The notes: generated from the letters alone by a model not told the origin. Shown: positions 48,525 through 57,134, counted from the first letter of the stretch. The stretch is 64,000 nt of DNA from Pseudomonas proteolytica (GCF_007858275.1 NZ_VFEV01000001.1:1-64000), one strand, 5' to 3'. Numbers and translations are program-made.

Positions 48525-49145
48525 ATGAAACTCTCCAGCGCAGTACCTCTGGTTGCACTGTTGTACGCCACCGCGTCAGTGGCGTTGGCCGCCAGTGACA
48601 CAGAGCTGGCCATCAAGGGCTCGATCACCCCCAGCGCTTGTGAGCCGCTGGTCTCCAGTGATGGGATGGTCGACTTCGGAAAAATATCCGTCAAGCAACT
48701 CAACAGCGATTCTTACACCCCTCTGCCAGATGAAAGGCTGCTGTTGAATGTGCACTGCGATGGCCCGACCTTTTTTACGCTCAACAGCATTGATAACCGC
48801 TCGGGCTCCTCGGCTCACCACGACATGTATCACGGCCTGGGTATGACCCCCGACGGTGAAAAGCTGGGGGGTACAGGCTTTGGTTTCTACGGGCTCATAG
48901 CCGACGGCGTAAGCCGCAACTCGATTATTTCAACCGACGGCGGCGTGACCTGGCACCCCGCCGCAGTAATAAGCCCGATGTCGCTGACGGCCGTCGCTGC
49001 AGGCCGCGAGTTGGTACCCATTGCCGTGCAGAACCTGGACGCGGAATTGGCGCTTTTCACCCACATTGCCCCCGCCGACGGCCTGACGCTTATTGACGAA
49101 GTCCCTCTGGATGGCCACGTCACCGTGCAAGTCAATTACCTCTGA
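48525..49145 (+). CDS. DUF1120 fimbrial subunit-like protein 2
   Basis: 206 residues, signal peptide ending SVALA. It repeats the pattern of its neighbours: DTELAIKGSITPSACEP, MVDFGKISVKQL, LNVHCDGPTFFTL, IDNRSGS, and end strand VTVQVNYL. The middle diverges most from its paralogues, with a Gly/His-rich stretch (SSAHHDMYHGLG) and a GGVTWHPA block. A strong AAGGAAGG precedes the ATG. Likely exported and folded by the chaperone three genes on. Confidence 0.8.
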   Translation: MKLSSAVPLVALLYATASVALAASDTELAIKGSITPSACEPLVSSDGMVDFGKISVKQLNSDSYTPLPDERLLLNVHCDGPTFFTLNSIDNRSGSSAHHDMYHGLGMTPDGEKLGGTGFGFYGLIADGVSRNSIISTDGGVTWHPAAVISPMSLTAVAAGRELVPIAVQNLDAELALFTHIAPADGLTLIDEVPLDGHVTVQVNYL

Positions 49146-49181
49146 TGGCTTGAACAGGCCCATTTAAAAGGAGCTCCTCCG

Positions 49182-49805
49182 ATGAAAACCCTATTGACCA
49201 CGCTTGCCACCAGCGCCCTGCTGCTGGGTAGCGCCACCGCCTTTGCCGCCTCGACCGTCGAACTGGTCGTCAGGGGCAAGATTATTCCTGCCGCCTGCGT
49301 TCCCGGCCTCTCCAGTAGCGGGGTGATCGATCACGGCAAGATTTCCGCCAAGGACTTGCGAGCGGACAACCCAACGCTGATCGGCACGCACCTGCTGAAC
49401 ATGACGGTCAACTGCGACGCCCCCGTCTTGTTCGCCCTGCATGCCATCGACAACCGCGCCGCCTCGGCAGCGATGCCCAGTGACTACGGCCTGGGCTTTA
49501 TCAACGATAACCAGAAACTCGGTTGGTACACCCTGAGCCTGCTCAACCCGGTGGCTGAAGACGGCGTGGTGGTGCAACCGATTGCCTCCGGCGATCAGGG
49601 CAAGACCTGGTACCGGGAAAGTGCCTGGGAGCCGAGTCTGTACATGTCGGTCGCCTCGATGGACGACGACACTCAGCCGCTGCCGGTCAAGGAGCTGCGG
49701 GTAGGCCTGGAAGTACGCACGTCAATCGCCCGCACCGACTCCCTGGACTTGAGCAATGAGGTGACCATCGACGGCTCGGCCACCCTCGAAGTGAAGTACC
49801 TGTAA
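49182..49805 (+). CDS. DUF1120 fimbrial subunit-like protein 3
   Basis: 207 residues, signal peptide ending ATAFA. It is closest to protein 1: STVELVVRGKIIPAACVP, VIDHGKISAKDL, MTVNCDAPVLFAL, IDNRAAS, DYGLGFINDNQKLG and ATLEVKYL. The near-identical VIDHGKISAKDL and TSIAR(T/A)D..DLSNEV blocks show gene 1 and gene 3 come from a local duplication. AAGGAG lies upstream. Confidence 0.82.
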   Translation: MKTLLTTLATSALLLGSATAFAASTVELVVRGKIIPAACVPGLSSSGVIDHGKISAKDLRADNPTLIGTHLLNMTVNCDAPVLFALHAIDNRAASAAMPSDYGLGFINDNQKLGWYTLSLLNPVAEDGVVVQPIASGDQGKTWYRESAWEPSLYMSVASMDDDTQPLPVKELRVGLEVRTSIARTDSLDLSNEVTIDGSATLEVKYL

Positions 49806-49807
49806 CC

Positions 49808-50479
49808 ATGGCCGCCCATGCCCAGAACGCTTGCGGGCATGGGCGGCGCTCACCTGTGCCAGTGATCGCCCACGTTGCAGCCGTGCTGCTGTGTATGGCA
49901 ATCACGACACAGGCCAATGCGCTGTCCCATGTCGACCTCACGGTGACCGGTCGCTTGACGCCGGATGCCTGCCATATCGAGCTGTCCGACCTGGGCACCA
50001 TCGAGCATGGAGAGATCCCGACCCACCAGCTCAATACCCACGAACCCACGGTACTGCCCAGCCAGAGGCTGGACCTGACGGTGATCTGCGAAAGGCCGAT
50101 GCTGTTTGCGCTGGTGGGCATCGACAACCGCCAGGACTCCGCGCCGGCCCCCGACACGTTCGGCCTGGGCGTCAACATTTACGCCCCGGACCAGATGCTG
50201 GGAGCCGTGAAGCTGTCCTATCGCGCAGCCCTCGGCGATTTACAGCCGATGCAGGTGCTGGCCTCCAGCGACAACGGCGAAACCTGGACACCCCAGGCTG
50301 GCGCCCATCCCCACGCGTACATGGGCTTTGCCCTGCCGGGCGACCGCCAGCCGGATTTCATCAGCCAGCTGTTCACCCAGTTGTGGGTCGACACCTCCAT
50401 CAATGCCGCACGCCTCCTGACCCTGGATCAGGAAGTGCCGCTGGATGGCTCCATCGTCCTGGATCTGCGCTACCTCTGA
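49808..50479 (+). CDS. DUF1120 fimbrial subunit-like protein 4
   Basis: 223 residues, starting two bases after gene 3 stops, without a clear ribosome site, so translation is probably coupled. The n-region before the signal-peptide core is unusually long (about 20 residues with GHGRRSP), and a later GTG start is possible. Mature pattern: SHVDLTVTGRLTPDACHIE, TIEHGEIPTHQL, LTVICERPMLFAL, IDNRQDS, end strand IVLDLRYL. The most diverged of the four leading paralogues. Confidence 0.78.
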   Translation: MAAHAQNACGHGRRSPVPVIAHVAAVLLCMAITTQANALSHVDLTVTGRLTPDACHIELSDLGTIEHGEIPTHQLNTHEPTVLPSQRLDLTVICERPMLFALVGIDNRQDSAPAPDTFGLGVNIYAPDQMLGAVKLSYRAALGDLQPMQVLASSDNGETWTPQAGAHPHAYMGFALPGDRQPDFISQLFTQLWVDTSINAARLLTLDQEVPLDGSIVLDLRYL

Positions 50480-50517
50480 TTCGCGCCCTTTTTGTTGCAC
50501 CAACGGAACCTGCTGTC

Positions 50518-51222
50518 ATGACCACGACCCTCTCAACCACCGCTGCCGGTCTCATTGCCTTGCTGCTTGTGCTCGGCAATCAAGTCAAAGCCGACGGCAT
50601 GGTGCCCGACACCTCGGTGGTGATCGTTTACGAAGCCGATGGCGAAGCCGCCGTGTCGGTGACCAATACCGACAGCAAACTGTCGCTGCTGCACGTCACC
50701 TTGCAAGACATTCCCGAAGACACCGAGCCGTTGCTGGTGGTGACGCCGCCGTTATCGCGGGTAGAAGCGTCCAAATCGCAGCTGGTGCGTTTCATCCTGC
50801 AAAACCAAACACCGCTGCTCACCCAACGGCTCAAGCGGGCCGTGTTCGAAGGCATGCCCCAGGGCCGCGCCGCCCCTGCTGCCGGGCACGCCCGCGTCGG
50901 CGTGACCGTGCGCCAGAACCTGCCGGTGATCGTGCATCCCAAGGGCCTGCCACTCAACCGCACGCCCTGGACCGACCTGACCTGGACCCTGCGCGACGGC
51001 CGGTTGCACGTACGCAATGACACCCCCTATGTGGTGCGCCTGGCCCAGGATCTGCGGCTGCTGCCCGGCGACGGCAAGGCGATGCTGCCGCGCACCTATG
51101 TGTTGCCGGGCGAAAAATTGAGCGTCCCGGCCACTGGCGGCCCGGCCACTAAAGTCAGGCTGCAACCGGCCACGGTGTACGGCTTTGCCGTCAAGGCTTA
51201 CGAAGCACCTCTGAGCCTCTGA
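50518..51222 (+). CDS. PapD-type periplasmic pilus chaperone
   Basis: 234 residues, signal peptide ending QVKA. The block LLVVTPPLSRVEASKSQLVRFILQNQTPLLTQRLKRAVFEGMP is the F1-G1 region of FimC/PapD chaperones, whose G1 strand completes the pilin fold, and the second domain ends PATVYGFAVKAYE. It should bind the C-terminal strands of the DUF1120 proteins. The ATG at 50518 gives a proper signal peptide; the frame is open further upstream only as a shadow of gene 4. GGAA upstream. Two hairpins follow before the usher. Confidence 0.88.
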   Translation: MTTTLSTTAAGLIALLLVLGNQVKADGMVPDTSVVIVYEADGEAAVSVTNTDSKLSLLHVTLQDIPEDTEPLLVVTPPLSRVEASKSQLVRFILQNQTPLLTQRLKRAVFEGMPQGRAAPAAGHARVGVTVRQNLPVIVHPKGLPLNRTPWTDLTWTLRDGRLHVRNDTPYVVRLAQDLRLLPGDGKAMLPRTYVLPGEKLSVPATGGPATKVRLQPATVYGFAVKAYEAPLSL

Positions 51223-51233
51223 CTGGACACCTG

Positions 51234-51292
51234 CAGGCGCCTGCCACGAAGCGGCGCCTGGCTTAAGCAAGTGACGGCGCATCGACCGTCAC
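51234..51292 (+). promoter_or_regulatory. Two intercistronic hairpins between chaperone and usher
   Basis: Hairpin 1: CAGGCGCC / GGCGCCTG (51234-51260). Hairpin 2: GTGACGG / CCGTCAC (51271-51292). There is no T run, so processing or stabilisation of the upstream mRNA is likelier than termination. It would favour subunits and chaperone over usher. Confidence 0.55.
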
Positions 51293-51352
51293 CGCAATGC
51301 CCGCAAGCACCGGAACAACCGGGCCGGGACGTTGAACATTTGAGTGCCTTGC

Positions 51353-53758
51353 GTGAAAACAGTATTGAATTACCGTGACGGCGTAGCCGTGCCCGCAGCA
51401 CCTGCAATGGCGTTGCTGCTGTGGGGGCTACTGCCGAGTCAAACCTGGGCCAGCGGCTTCGACGCCCAGACCCTGCATCAGCGTGGCATTGATCCGCAGT
51501 TGGCCAGCCTGCTGCTGGACGCCCCGCGTTTTGCCGCCGGGCAGCATGCAGTCAGCCTGCGGGTCAACGGCCAGGGGCGTGGCCGGCTGGAGGTCAGTTT
51601 CGATCAACAGGGCAACCTGTGCTTCGACCGGGCCTTGCTCGACGCCGCAAACCTGAGAATCCCGGACGACACCGAGCACTGCCACGCCTTCCTCGCGCAA
51701 TTTCCCCAGACTCTGGTGGAACCGGACCCGGCCACACTCAGCGTAGCGCTGGTGGTGCCCACCGAAGCCTTGCGTCCGGTGCTGCAAGACATATCAGGCT
51801 ATGAAACCGGCGGCTTCGCCGGCTTGCTCAACTACGACCTCACAGGCTTCTACAACCGCTATGGCGATGACGCCAGCCGTTTTGGCTCGGCCAACACCGA
51901 AGTGGGATTCAACGCCGGCGACTGGATCGTACGCAGCCGCCAAGTGCAGACCTGGCAGGAGGGCCAGTCCCGCAGCACGCACCTGGAGGCCTACGCCCAA
52001 CGCACGTTCGCCAGCCATCAGGCGGTGCTCCAGGCCGGGCAGATCAGCCTGTACAACCCAGTGTTATCCGGGGCGCAGATCACCGGCGTCCAGGTCCTCA
52101 CCGAGCACGCCCTTCAAGAGCAAGGCCAGAGCGCCGTGATCGAAGGTATCGCCAACAGCCCGGCGCAAGTGGAGGTGCGGCAGAACGGCGTGCTGATTCA
52201 TTCCACCGTAGTGCCCGCCGGGCCTTTTTCGCTGAACGATGTGCGCCGTCTCAATACCCGTTCGGACGTCGAGGTCACGGTCAAAGAAAGCGTCGGTGGC
52301 GAGCGGCGCTTCAACGTGCCGGCGGCCATGCTCGGCCTCGGGTTGCCGGCGCCGGGCTACTCGGTGGCCGCCGGGCGGGTTCGCAATGTCGGCGATGCCC
52401 AGGGTGACGACCCGTGGGTGGTGAGCGCCGGCTGGACAGCGGCCGTGCATCCGCAACTGACCCTGGGCAGCGGCGTCTTGGCTGCCAGCGAGTACCGCTC
52501 CGCAGGCTTGAGCCTGGGCTGGCTACCGTGGCTGGACAGCCAGGTCCAGCTGTCGACGCAACTGTCCAATGCCGATGGGCGGGAAAAGGTGTCCGGGGTG
52601 CAGACGGATCTTTCCTGGGCCCAGCGCCTGAATGACCAGTGGTCCTTCAGCACCAGTAACTCCTGGCGCAGCGCAGGCTATCGCGAGCTGGAAGAAAGCA
52701 CCTACGCGCGCAACCAGCACTCGCAACGCTCACGCTATCGCGATCAACAAAGCGTCAACCTGGGCTGGTCCCATCCCTGGCTGGGCGCATTCAGCGCCGG
52801 GCTGTCGCGCTCGGCCAACTTCGCCGGGGACAGCAGCAGCCGGGCCCTGATGTCCTGGGGCAGCAACATCGGCGCAGTGTCGCTATCGGCCAGTGCCGAA
52901 TGGCAAATGGGCGGGGCCCAGCAACAAGACAACGCGGTGTACCTGAACATCAGCGCACCGCTGGGCGAGCAGCGCCGGGTGCGCGGCTGGGTACGCCACA
53001 GCGCTGGCGAAAACCGCAGCGGCCTGGGGCTGACCGAACAGATCGACGAGCAACTCAGCTACCGGGTCAGCGCCGAGCGTGACTCGCGCGATCGTCAGGT
53101 CGAAACCAGCGTGGGCCTCTCGGCATTGCCGCGCTACAGCCAGTTGGATTTGAGCTACAGCCGCTCCGATGCACAGCGTTCCAGCTACCAGGGCGGCGCG
53201 CGCGGTGGGGTGGTGATGCATGACGGTGGCGTCACGTTTTCACCGTATCCGGTGCGCGATACCTTCGCCCTGGTGACGGTGGGCCAGATGGGCGGCATCC
53301 GCATCAGTACCCCCAGCGGCCCGGTGTGGACCGACTGGCAAGGCCAGGCCGTGGTGCCGCAAGTCAGCGCCTATGGCCGCAGCCCTGTGGAAGTCCAGAC
53401 CCGCTCGTTGCCGCGCAACGCCGACATCAGTAACGGCCTGGCGATGATCCAGGCCGGGCGCGGCGCAGTGGACCGGGTGGACTTTGGCGTCAGCCTGACC
53501 CGCCGCGTCTTGCTGACCGTCAGCACTGACCACGGCGCGCCACTGCCCTCGGGCGCGTCAGTGAGTACTGCCGAGGGCGAGTTCGTCACCCTGGTCCAGG
53601 AAGGCAGCCAAGTATTCCTGCCCAATGTGCTCGATCAACCGCCCCTGTGGATAACCTCGCCGGGAGGTCAACGCTGCCTTTTGCGCTACACGCTGGCGCA
53701 AAAGGCCGACCCCTCGGTGTACTTCGAAACTGCCCCGGCCCGTTGCCACGCGCCTTGA
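51353..53758 (+). CDS. FimD-type outer-membrane usher of the DUF1120 system
   Basis: About 801 residues. Signal peptide (ending QTWAS), N-terminal periplasmic domain (FDAQTLHQRGIDPQLASLLL, with two Cys), barrel start GGFAGLLNYDLTGFYNRYG, plug-region strands (AQVEVRQNGVLIHSTVVPAGPFSLNDV) and C-terminal domains ending with a Cys pair (GQRCLLRY ... PARCHAP). It is shorter than FimD but close to E. coli YhcD, the usher linked to DUF1120 proteins. The start is a GTG giving MKTVLNYRDG; another GTG nine bases upstream is possible and the ribosome site is poor, consistent with low usher synthesis. Confidence 0.88.
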   Translation: MKTVLNYRDGVAVPAAPAMALLLWGLLPSQTWASGFDAQTLHQRGIDPQLASLLLDAPRFAAGQHAVSLRVNGQGRGRLEVSFDQQGNLCFDRALLDAANLRIPDDTEHCHAFLAQFPQTLVEPDPATLSVALVVPTEALRPVLQDISGYETGGFAGLLNYDLTGFYNRYGDDASRFGSANTEVGFNAGDWIVRSRQVQTWQEGQSRSTHLEAYAQRTFASHQAVLQAGQISLYNPVLSGAQITGVQVLTEHALQEQGQSAVIEGIANSPAQVEVRQNGVLIHSTVVPAGPFSLNDVRRLNTRSDVEVTVKESVGGERRFNVPAAMLGLGLPAPGYSVAAGRVRNVGDAQGDDPWVVSAGWTAAVHPQLTLGSGVLAASEYRSAGLSLGWLPWLDSQVQLSTQLSNADGREKVSGVQTDLSWAQRLNDQWSFSTSNSWRSAGYRELEESTYARNQHSQRSRYRDQQSVNLGWSHPWLGAFSAGLSRSANFAGDSSSRALMSWGSNIGAVSLSASAEWQMGGAQQQDNAVYLNISAPLGEQRRVRGWVRHSAGENRSGLGLTEQIDEQLSYRVSAERDSRDRQVETSVGLSALPRYSQLDLSYSRSDAQRSSYQGGARGGVVMHDGGVTFSPYPVRDTFALVTVGQMGGIRISTPSGPVWTDWQGQAVVPQVSAYGRSPVEVQTRSLPRNADISNGLAMIQAGRGAVDRVDFGVSLTRRVLLTVSTDHGAPLPSGASVSTAEGEFVTLVQEGSQVFLPNVLDQPPLWITSPGGQRCLLRYTLAQKADPSVYFETAPARCHAP

Positions 53759-53769
53759 GGACGACTGCC

Positions 53770-54906
53770 ATGCCCCTTCCCCGCTTGCACCACCTGAGTT
53801 TATGGCTATTGATCGGCATTGCCGGCAGCGCCCATGGGCTGGAGGAATGCCAACTCAACCTCAGCGAACCCACGGTGGATTTTGGCTTGATGAGCCGCCT
53901 GGCCCAAAACGACAGCGCGCCCGAACGCCTGCTGGGCGAGCGGCGGCTGAACTTGACGTTCAGTTGCCCCCAGGCCGACGACTTGAGCCTGTTCTACCGT
54001 GCCCTGGCGGCCTCCGCTGAACGCCTGCAGTTTACCGAGCACGGCAGCTACGAAATCGAGGTCAGTCACGGCGTACTCGACGGGCAGGCAGTGGAGCTGG
54101 GGCTGATTGCTGCCATGGGCCAGCCGCCAGTGAGTAGCGCCAGCACGCTCACCTGGCGCACCGGGCATGGCATCGCGCCGATAGAACACGGTGCCGTGCG
54201 CATGGGCAAAACCCTGTCGCTGCAATTGACCTTGCGCGCCTGGGCCGACCCCGAAGCTACCCGGGTGCGCGATGCCACCACCTGGGAAGTCCCCGGCATG
54301 CTCTACAGCGCCAGTCATGGGCGCTACCGCGAGATGACGCTGCGTGCGCACTTTGCCCCCGTCGCCTGCCAGCCGGCGTTGTCGGACCAGGGAGTAGTGG
54401 ACTACGGCATCCTGTTTGCCAAGAACCTCAACCCCACCACCGAAACGCCATTGCCCATCCGCACCCTGCGCTTGAGTGTCACCTGCGATGCACAGACGCG
54501 CTTCGCCCTGCGCATGCATGACAACCGCGACGGCTCGGCCACCGGCGGCACCGATGAAACCGCCTATGGGCTGGACCTGGACGCCAGCCATAACAAAATC
54601 GGGCGTTTTTACCTGACCATCGACCCCGCCGAGTTCAGCGCCGATACCCTGCGCACCTTGTACCGGACCGACTCCACCAGCAACGGCGCCGCCTGGAGCA
54701 ACTCCAGCGCACGCCAGATCCCGATGGCGGCCAACAGCTACATGGGCTTTACCGACAAAAGCGGCCTGAGTACCGGCCCAGTGGCTATCCAGACCCTGGC
54801 CGGCACCGTGCGGATCAAGACTTACCTGGCTCCCATGCAGTCGCTGGACCTGCGCCAGGTGGTCCATATCAACGGCTCCGGCACCATCGAAATCATCTAC
54901 CTGTGA
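53770..54906 (+). CDS. Two-domain DUF1120 protein, candidate tip adhesin
   Basis: 378 residues, nearly twice the length of the other subunits. Signal peptide (ending SAHG), an N-terminal domain of about 170 residues (ECQLNLSEPTVDFGLMSRLAQ ... LTFSCPQADDLSLFYRALA) and a C-terminal DUF1120 domain (APVACQPALSDQGVVDYGILF ... VTCDAQTRFALRMHDNRDGSATGG ... GTIEIIYL). Two-domain subunits with one pilin domain at the C-terminus are the hallmark of tip adhesins such as FimH and PapG. GAGGA precedes the ATG, 11 bases after the usher stop. The ligand is unknown. Confidence 0.8.
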   Translation: MPLPRLHHLSLWLLIGIAGSAHGLEECQLNLSEPTVDFGLMSRLAQNDSAPERLLGERRLNLTFSCPQADDLSLFYRALAASAERLQFTEHGSYEIEVSHGVLDGQAVELGLIAAMGQPPVSSASTLTWRTGHGIAPIEHGAVRMGKTLSLQLTLRAWADPEATRVRDATTWEVPGMLYSASHGRYREMTLRAHFAPVACQPALSDQGVVDYGILFAKNLNPTTETPLPIRTLRLSVTCDAQTRFALRMHDNRDGSATGGTDETAYGLDLDASHNKIGRFYLTIDPAEFSADTLRTLYRTDSTSNGAAWSNSSARQIPMAANSYMGFTDKSGLSTGPVAIQTLAGTVRIKTYLAPMQSLDLRQVVHINGSGTIEIIYL

Positions 54907-54929
54907 CTTGCCCCTGCGAGGTATGCGCC

Positions 54930-55574
54930 ATGAAAACCGTTGCCCTAACCAGCCTGCTGTTTCTGACCTGCGCTCAATCGGCGGTGGCCGTGTCGGTGGT
55001 CGACCTGAGCGTCCAGGGCCAGATCATTCCCCGCGCCTGTACGCCGCTGTTATCCGGCAGTGGCCTAATCGACTACGGCAAGATTTCCCGCCAAGACTTG
55101 AATCTGGAGCAAGGCACGCGTCTGCCGCTCAAAACCCTGCAGGTCAGCATCGACTGCAACGGGCCCAGCCGCTATGCCTTGCGCATGCGCGACAACCGCG
55201 ACGGGTCGGCCACGGTCAACAGCGAAATCTACTACGGCCTGGGATTCGACACGGCGGGCAATCGGCTCGGCCTCTACTCCATGAGCTTCGACCCGCGCCA
55301 GACCCAGGCGGACAGCAACGCGCAGATCTACGGCACCGAGTCCACCACCGGCGGCCTGGGCTGGCGCACGGCCAACCTGAACCCCATCGACATTGGCGCC
55401 ACCAGCTACCTGGGTTTCACCGACACCGAGGGCAGTACCGCCGGGCCGACGGCAATTGCCACCCTCAACACCACAGTACAAATCAGCACCGTTATCAATG
55501 CCCGGAAAAACCTGGACTTGAGCGTTGAAACCGACCTCGATGGCTCGGCGACTCTGGAAGTGGTGTACCTCTAG
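54930..55574 (+). CDS. DUF1120 fimbrial subunit-like protein 6
   Basis: 214 residues, signal peptide MKTVALTSLLFLTCAQSAVA. VSVVDLSVQGQIIPRACTP, LIDYGKISRQDL, VSIDCNGPSRYALRMRDNRDGSATVN and ATLEVVYL follow the family pattern. Its RYALRMRDNRDGSAT block is nearly the same as in the adhesin's C-domain, so these two are closest relatives, and this protein may be the adaptor next to the tip. The ATG at 54930 gives the signal peptide; an upstream in-frame ATG has none. It ends the cluster, sharing a CTAG with the convergent MFS gene. Confidence 0.82.
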   Translation: MKTVALTSLLFLTCAQSAVAVSVVDLSVQGQIIPRACTPLLSGSGLIDYGKISRQDLNLEQGTRLPLKTLQVSIDCNGPSRYALRMRDNRDGSATVNSEIYYGLGFDTAGNRLGLYSMSFDPRQTQADSNAQIYGTESTTGGLGWRTANLNPIDIGATSYLGFTDTEGSTAGPTAIATLNTTVQISTVINARKNLDLSVETDLDGSATLEVVYL

Positions 55575-56827
55575 AGTCTCTCGCTGGCGACGTGAACATA
55601 ACGGGCGCGCCCGGCACCGAGGCCAGCGATGATCGCCCCCACACCCAGCAGCGCGAAAATCCAGCCGGTTACCGCCCAGCCACCGGTCCAGTCGTGTACC
55701 AGACCGACCGCCAGCGGGCCGAGGGACGCCAGGGTGTAGCCGACGCCCTGGGCCATGCTCGACAGGTTGGCGGCCACATGGGCATCGCGTGAGCGCAGCA
55801 CGATCAGGGTCAGCGCCAGGCTGAACGTACCGCCCTGCCCCAGGCCCAAGACAATCGCCCAGCCCCACAGGCCGTCGAGCGGCGCATACAGGCAACCGAA
55901 CAGGCCGCCGAGGGTCAGCAGCATCACCACCACAATGGCCAGGCGCTGATCCTTGCCGCGGGTGGCCAGCCACGGTGCCGCAAGGGAACTGGCCAGTTGC
56001 ACGATCACCGATCCCGACAGCACCAGCCCGGCCTGGGTCGCGCTCAAGCCACGGTCGATCAGGATCGACGGCAGCCAGCCAAACACGATGTAGGCCAGGG
56101 AGGATTGCAGGCCCATGTACAACGTCACTTGCCAGGCCAGGGGATCACGCAGCAAACCGCGCACCCGATAGGCCACTTGATGGGTACCCTGTTTCTGTCC
56201 GACCTGAGGCAACCAACACAGCGCCGCCAGCAATGCCGGCACCATCCAGAAGCCCAGGCCGATTTTCCAGCTGTCGCCAAAATGCTGGCTCAACGGCACC
56301 GTAGCCCCGGCGGCAAGCGCCGCGCCCAGGCACAGGGCCATGGTGTAGACACCGGTCATGACCCCTGCATGCCGGGCGAAATCACGCTTGACGATCCCGG
56401 GCAACAGCACGCCGATGATGCCGATACTGGCCCCGGCCAGCAGGCTGCCGGCGAACAGCCCGACAGCGCCCAACGAACTGCGCAGGATGATCCCCGCCGC
56501 CAGTGTCAGCAAAATCCCCAGCACCACCCGTTCGGCGCCGAAGCGCCGGGCCAGGAACGGCGCCAGCGGCGCAAACAGGCCCAGGCACAGGACCGGCAGC
56601 GTCGTCAGCAACCCAGCCCTGGCCGCCGAGAGGCCGAGGCTTTCGGACACGTCGTTGAGCAACGGCGCCATGCTCGACAATGCCGGGCGCAGGTTCAACG
56701 CCACCAGCACCAACCCCAGCAGCAACAGCCAGGCCCGGTTGACGACCGGCTGACTGTGCTGCACCTGGTCATCATCGGCTTCGGCGTCGATCAGCAATTC
56801 TTCAAGTGCGTTTTCTGGGCGGGGCAT
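55571..56827 (-). CDS. MFS transporter, CynX/NimT family
   Basis: 418 residues with 12 membrane helices. The N-terminal cytoplasmic tail (DAEADDDQVQHSQPVV) is followed by AWLLLLGLVLVALNLRPALSSMAPLL, which together with LARRFGAERVVL and VKRDFARHAGVMTGVYTMAL is typical of CynX (cyanate) and NimT (nitroimidazole) transporters. No cyanase gene is nearby, so the substrate is unknown. The start at 56827 excludes an upstream extension through REP sequence. Convergent with the DUF1120 cluster. Confidence 0.88.
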   Translation of the reverse strand: MPRPENALEELLIDAEADDDQVQHSQPVVNRAWLLLLGLVLVALNLRPALSSMAPLLNDVSESLGLSAARAGLLTTLPVLCLGLFAPLAPFLARRFGAERVVLGILLTLAAGIILRSSLGAVGLFAGSLLAGASIGIIGVLLPGIVKRDFARHAGVMTGVYTMALCLGAALAAGATVPLSQHFGDSWKIGLGFWMVPALLAALCWLPQVGQKQGTHQVAYRVRGLLRDPLAWQVTLYMGLQSSLAYIVFGWLPSILIDRGLSATQAGLVLSGSVIVQLASSLAAPWLATRGKDQRLAIVVVMLLTLGGLFGCLYAPLDGLWGWAIVLGLGQGGTFSLALTLIVLRSRDAHVAANLSSMAQGVGYTLASLGPLAVGLVHDWTGGWAVTGWIFALLGVGAIIAGLGAGRARYVHVASERL

Positions 56828-56891
56828 GGTGCTCTCGGGTTCAAGGCGGGATTGCGCGCGAGGGAGCCATGGTAATGCCCTGCACCACCTT

Positions 56892-57036
56892 GTGGCGAGC
56901 GGGCTTGTTGTGGCGAGCGGGCTTGTCCCGCGCTGGGTTGCGTAGCAGCCCCACCCCCCCCGGTTACACCTGACACTCCTCGGTGATGCTCTTGGGGCTG
57001 CTGCGCAGCCCAGCGCGGGACAAGCCCGCTCGCCAC
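56892..57036. repeat. REPIN with duplicated head
   Basis: Two tandem 18-base heads (56892-56909 and 56910-56927), a spacer with ttacacctgacactcctcgg, then the right arm ending cccgctcgccac. The spacer is the inverted complement of that in the copy at 57135-57313. Confidence 0.9.
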
Positions 57037-57069
57037 AAGTAAGCAGGCTCACCATAGTGGGGGGTTAGA

Positions 57070-57121
57070 TCAAAGCAGAATATGGCTGAGAAACAACCGG
57101 CGCCGACTGTTCGACGGGTTC
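57070..57121 (-). pseudogene. Decayed 3' end of an amino-acid ABC ATPase gene
   Basis: Read on the minus strand it encodes NPSNSRRRLFLSHILL then stop, matching the true end of aapP ([16 protein letters not shown]) residue by residue. A codon alignment gives 38 of 51 bases identical. The flank after the stop (caag-aagcaggctc-cca-agtgggg) is also repeated after aapP. The rest of the gene is absent; a REPIN starts 14 bases upstream of the fragment. Confidence 0.75.
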
Positions 57122-57134
57122 ACGCAGGTTTGCT

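Noticed and set aside
49831..50517. Long N-terminal extension of the chaperone frame
   Set aside because: It is a second reading frame of DUF1120 gene 4; the real chaperone begins at 50518 with a signal peptide.
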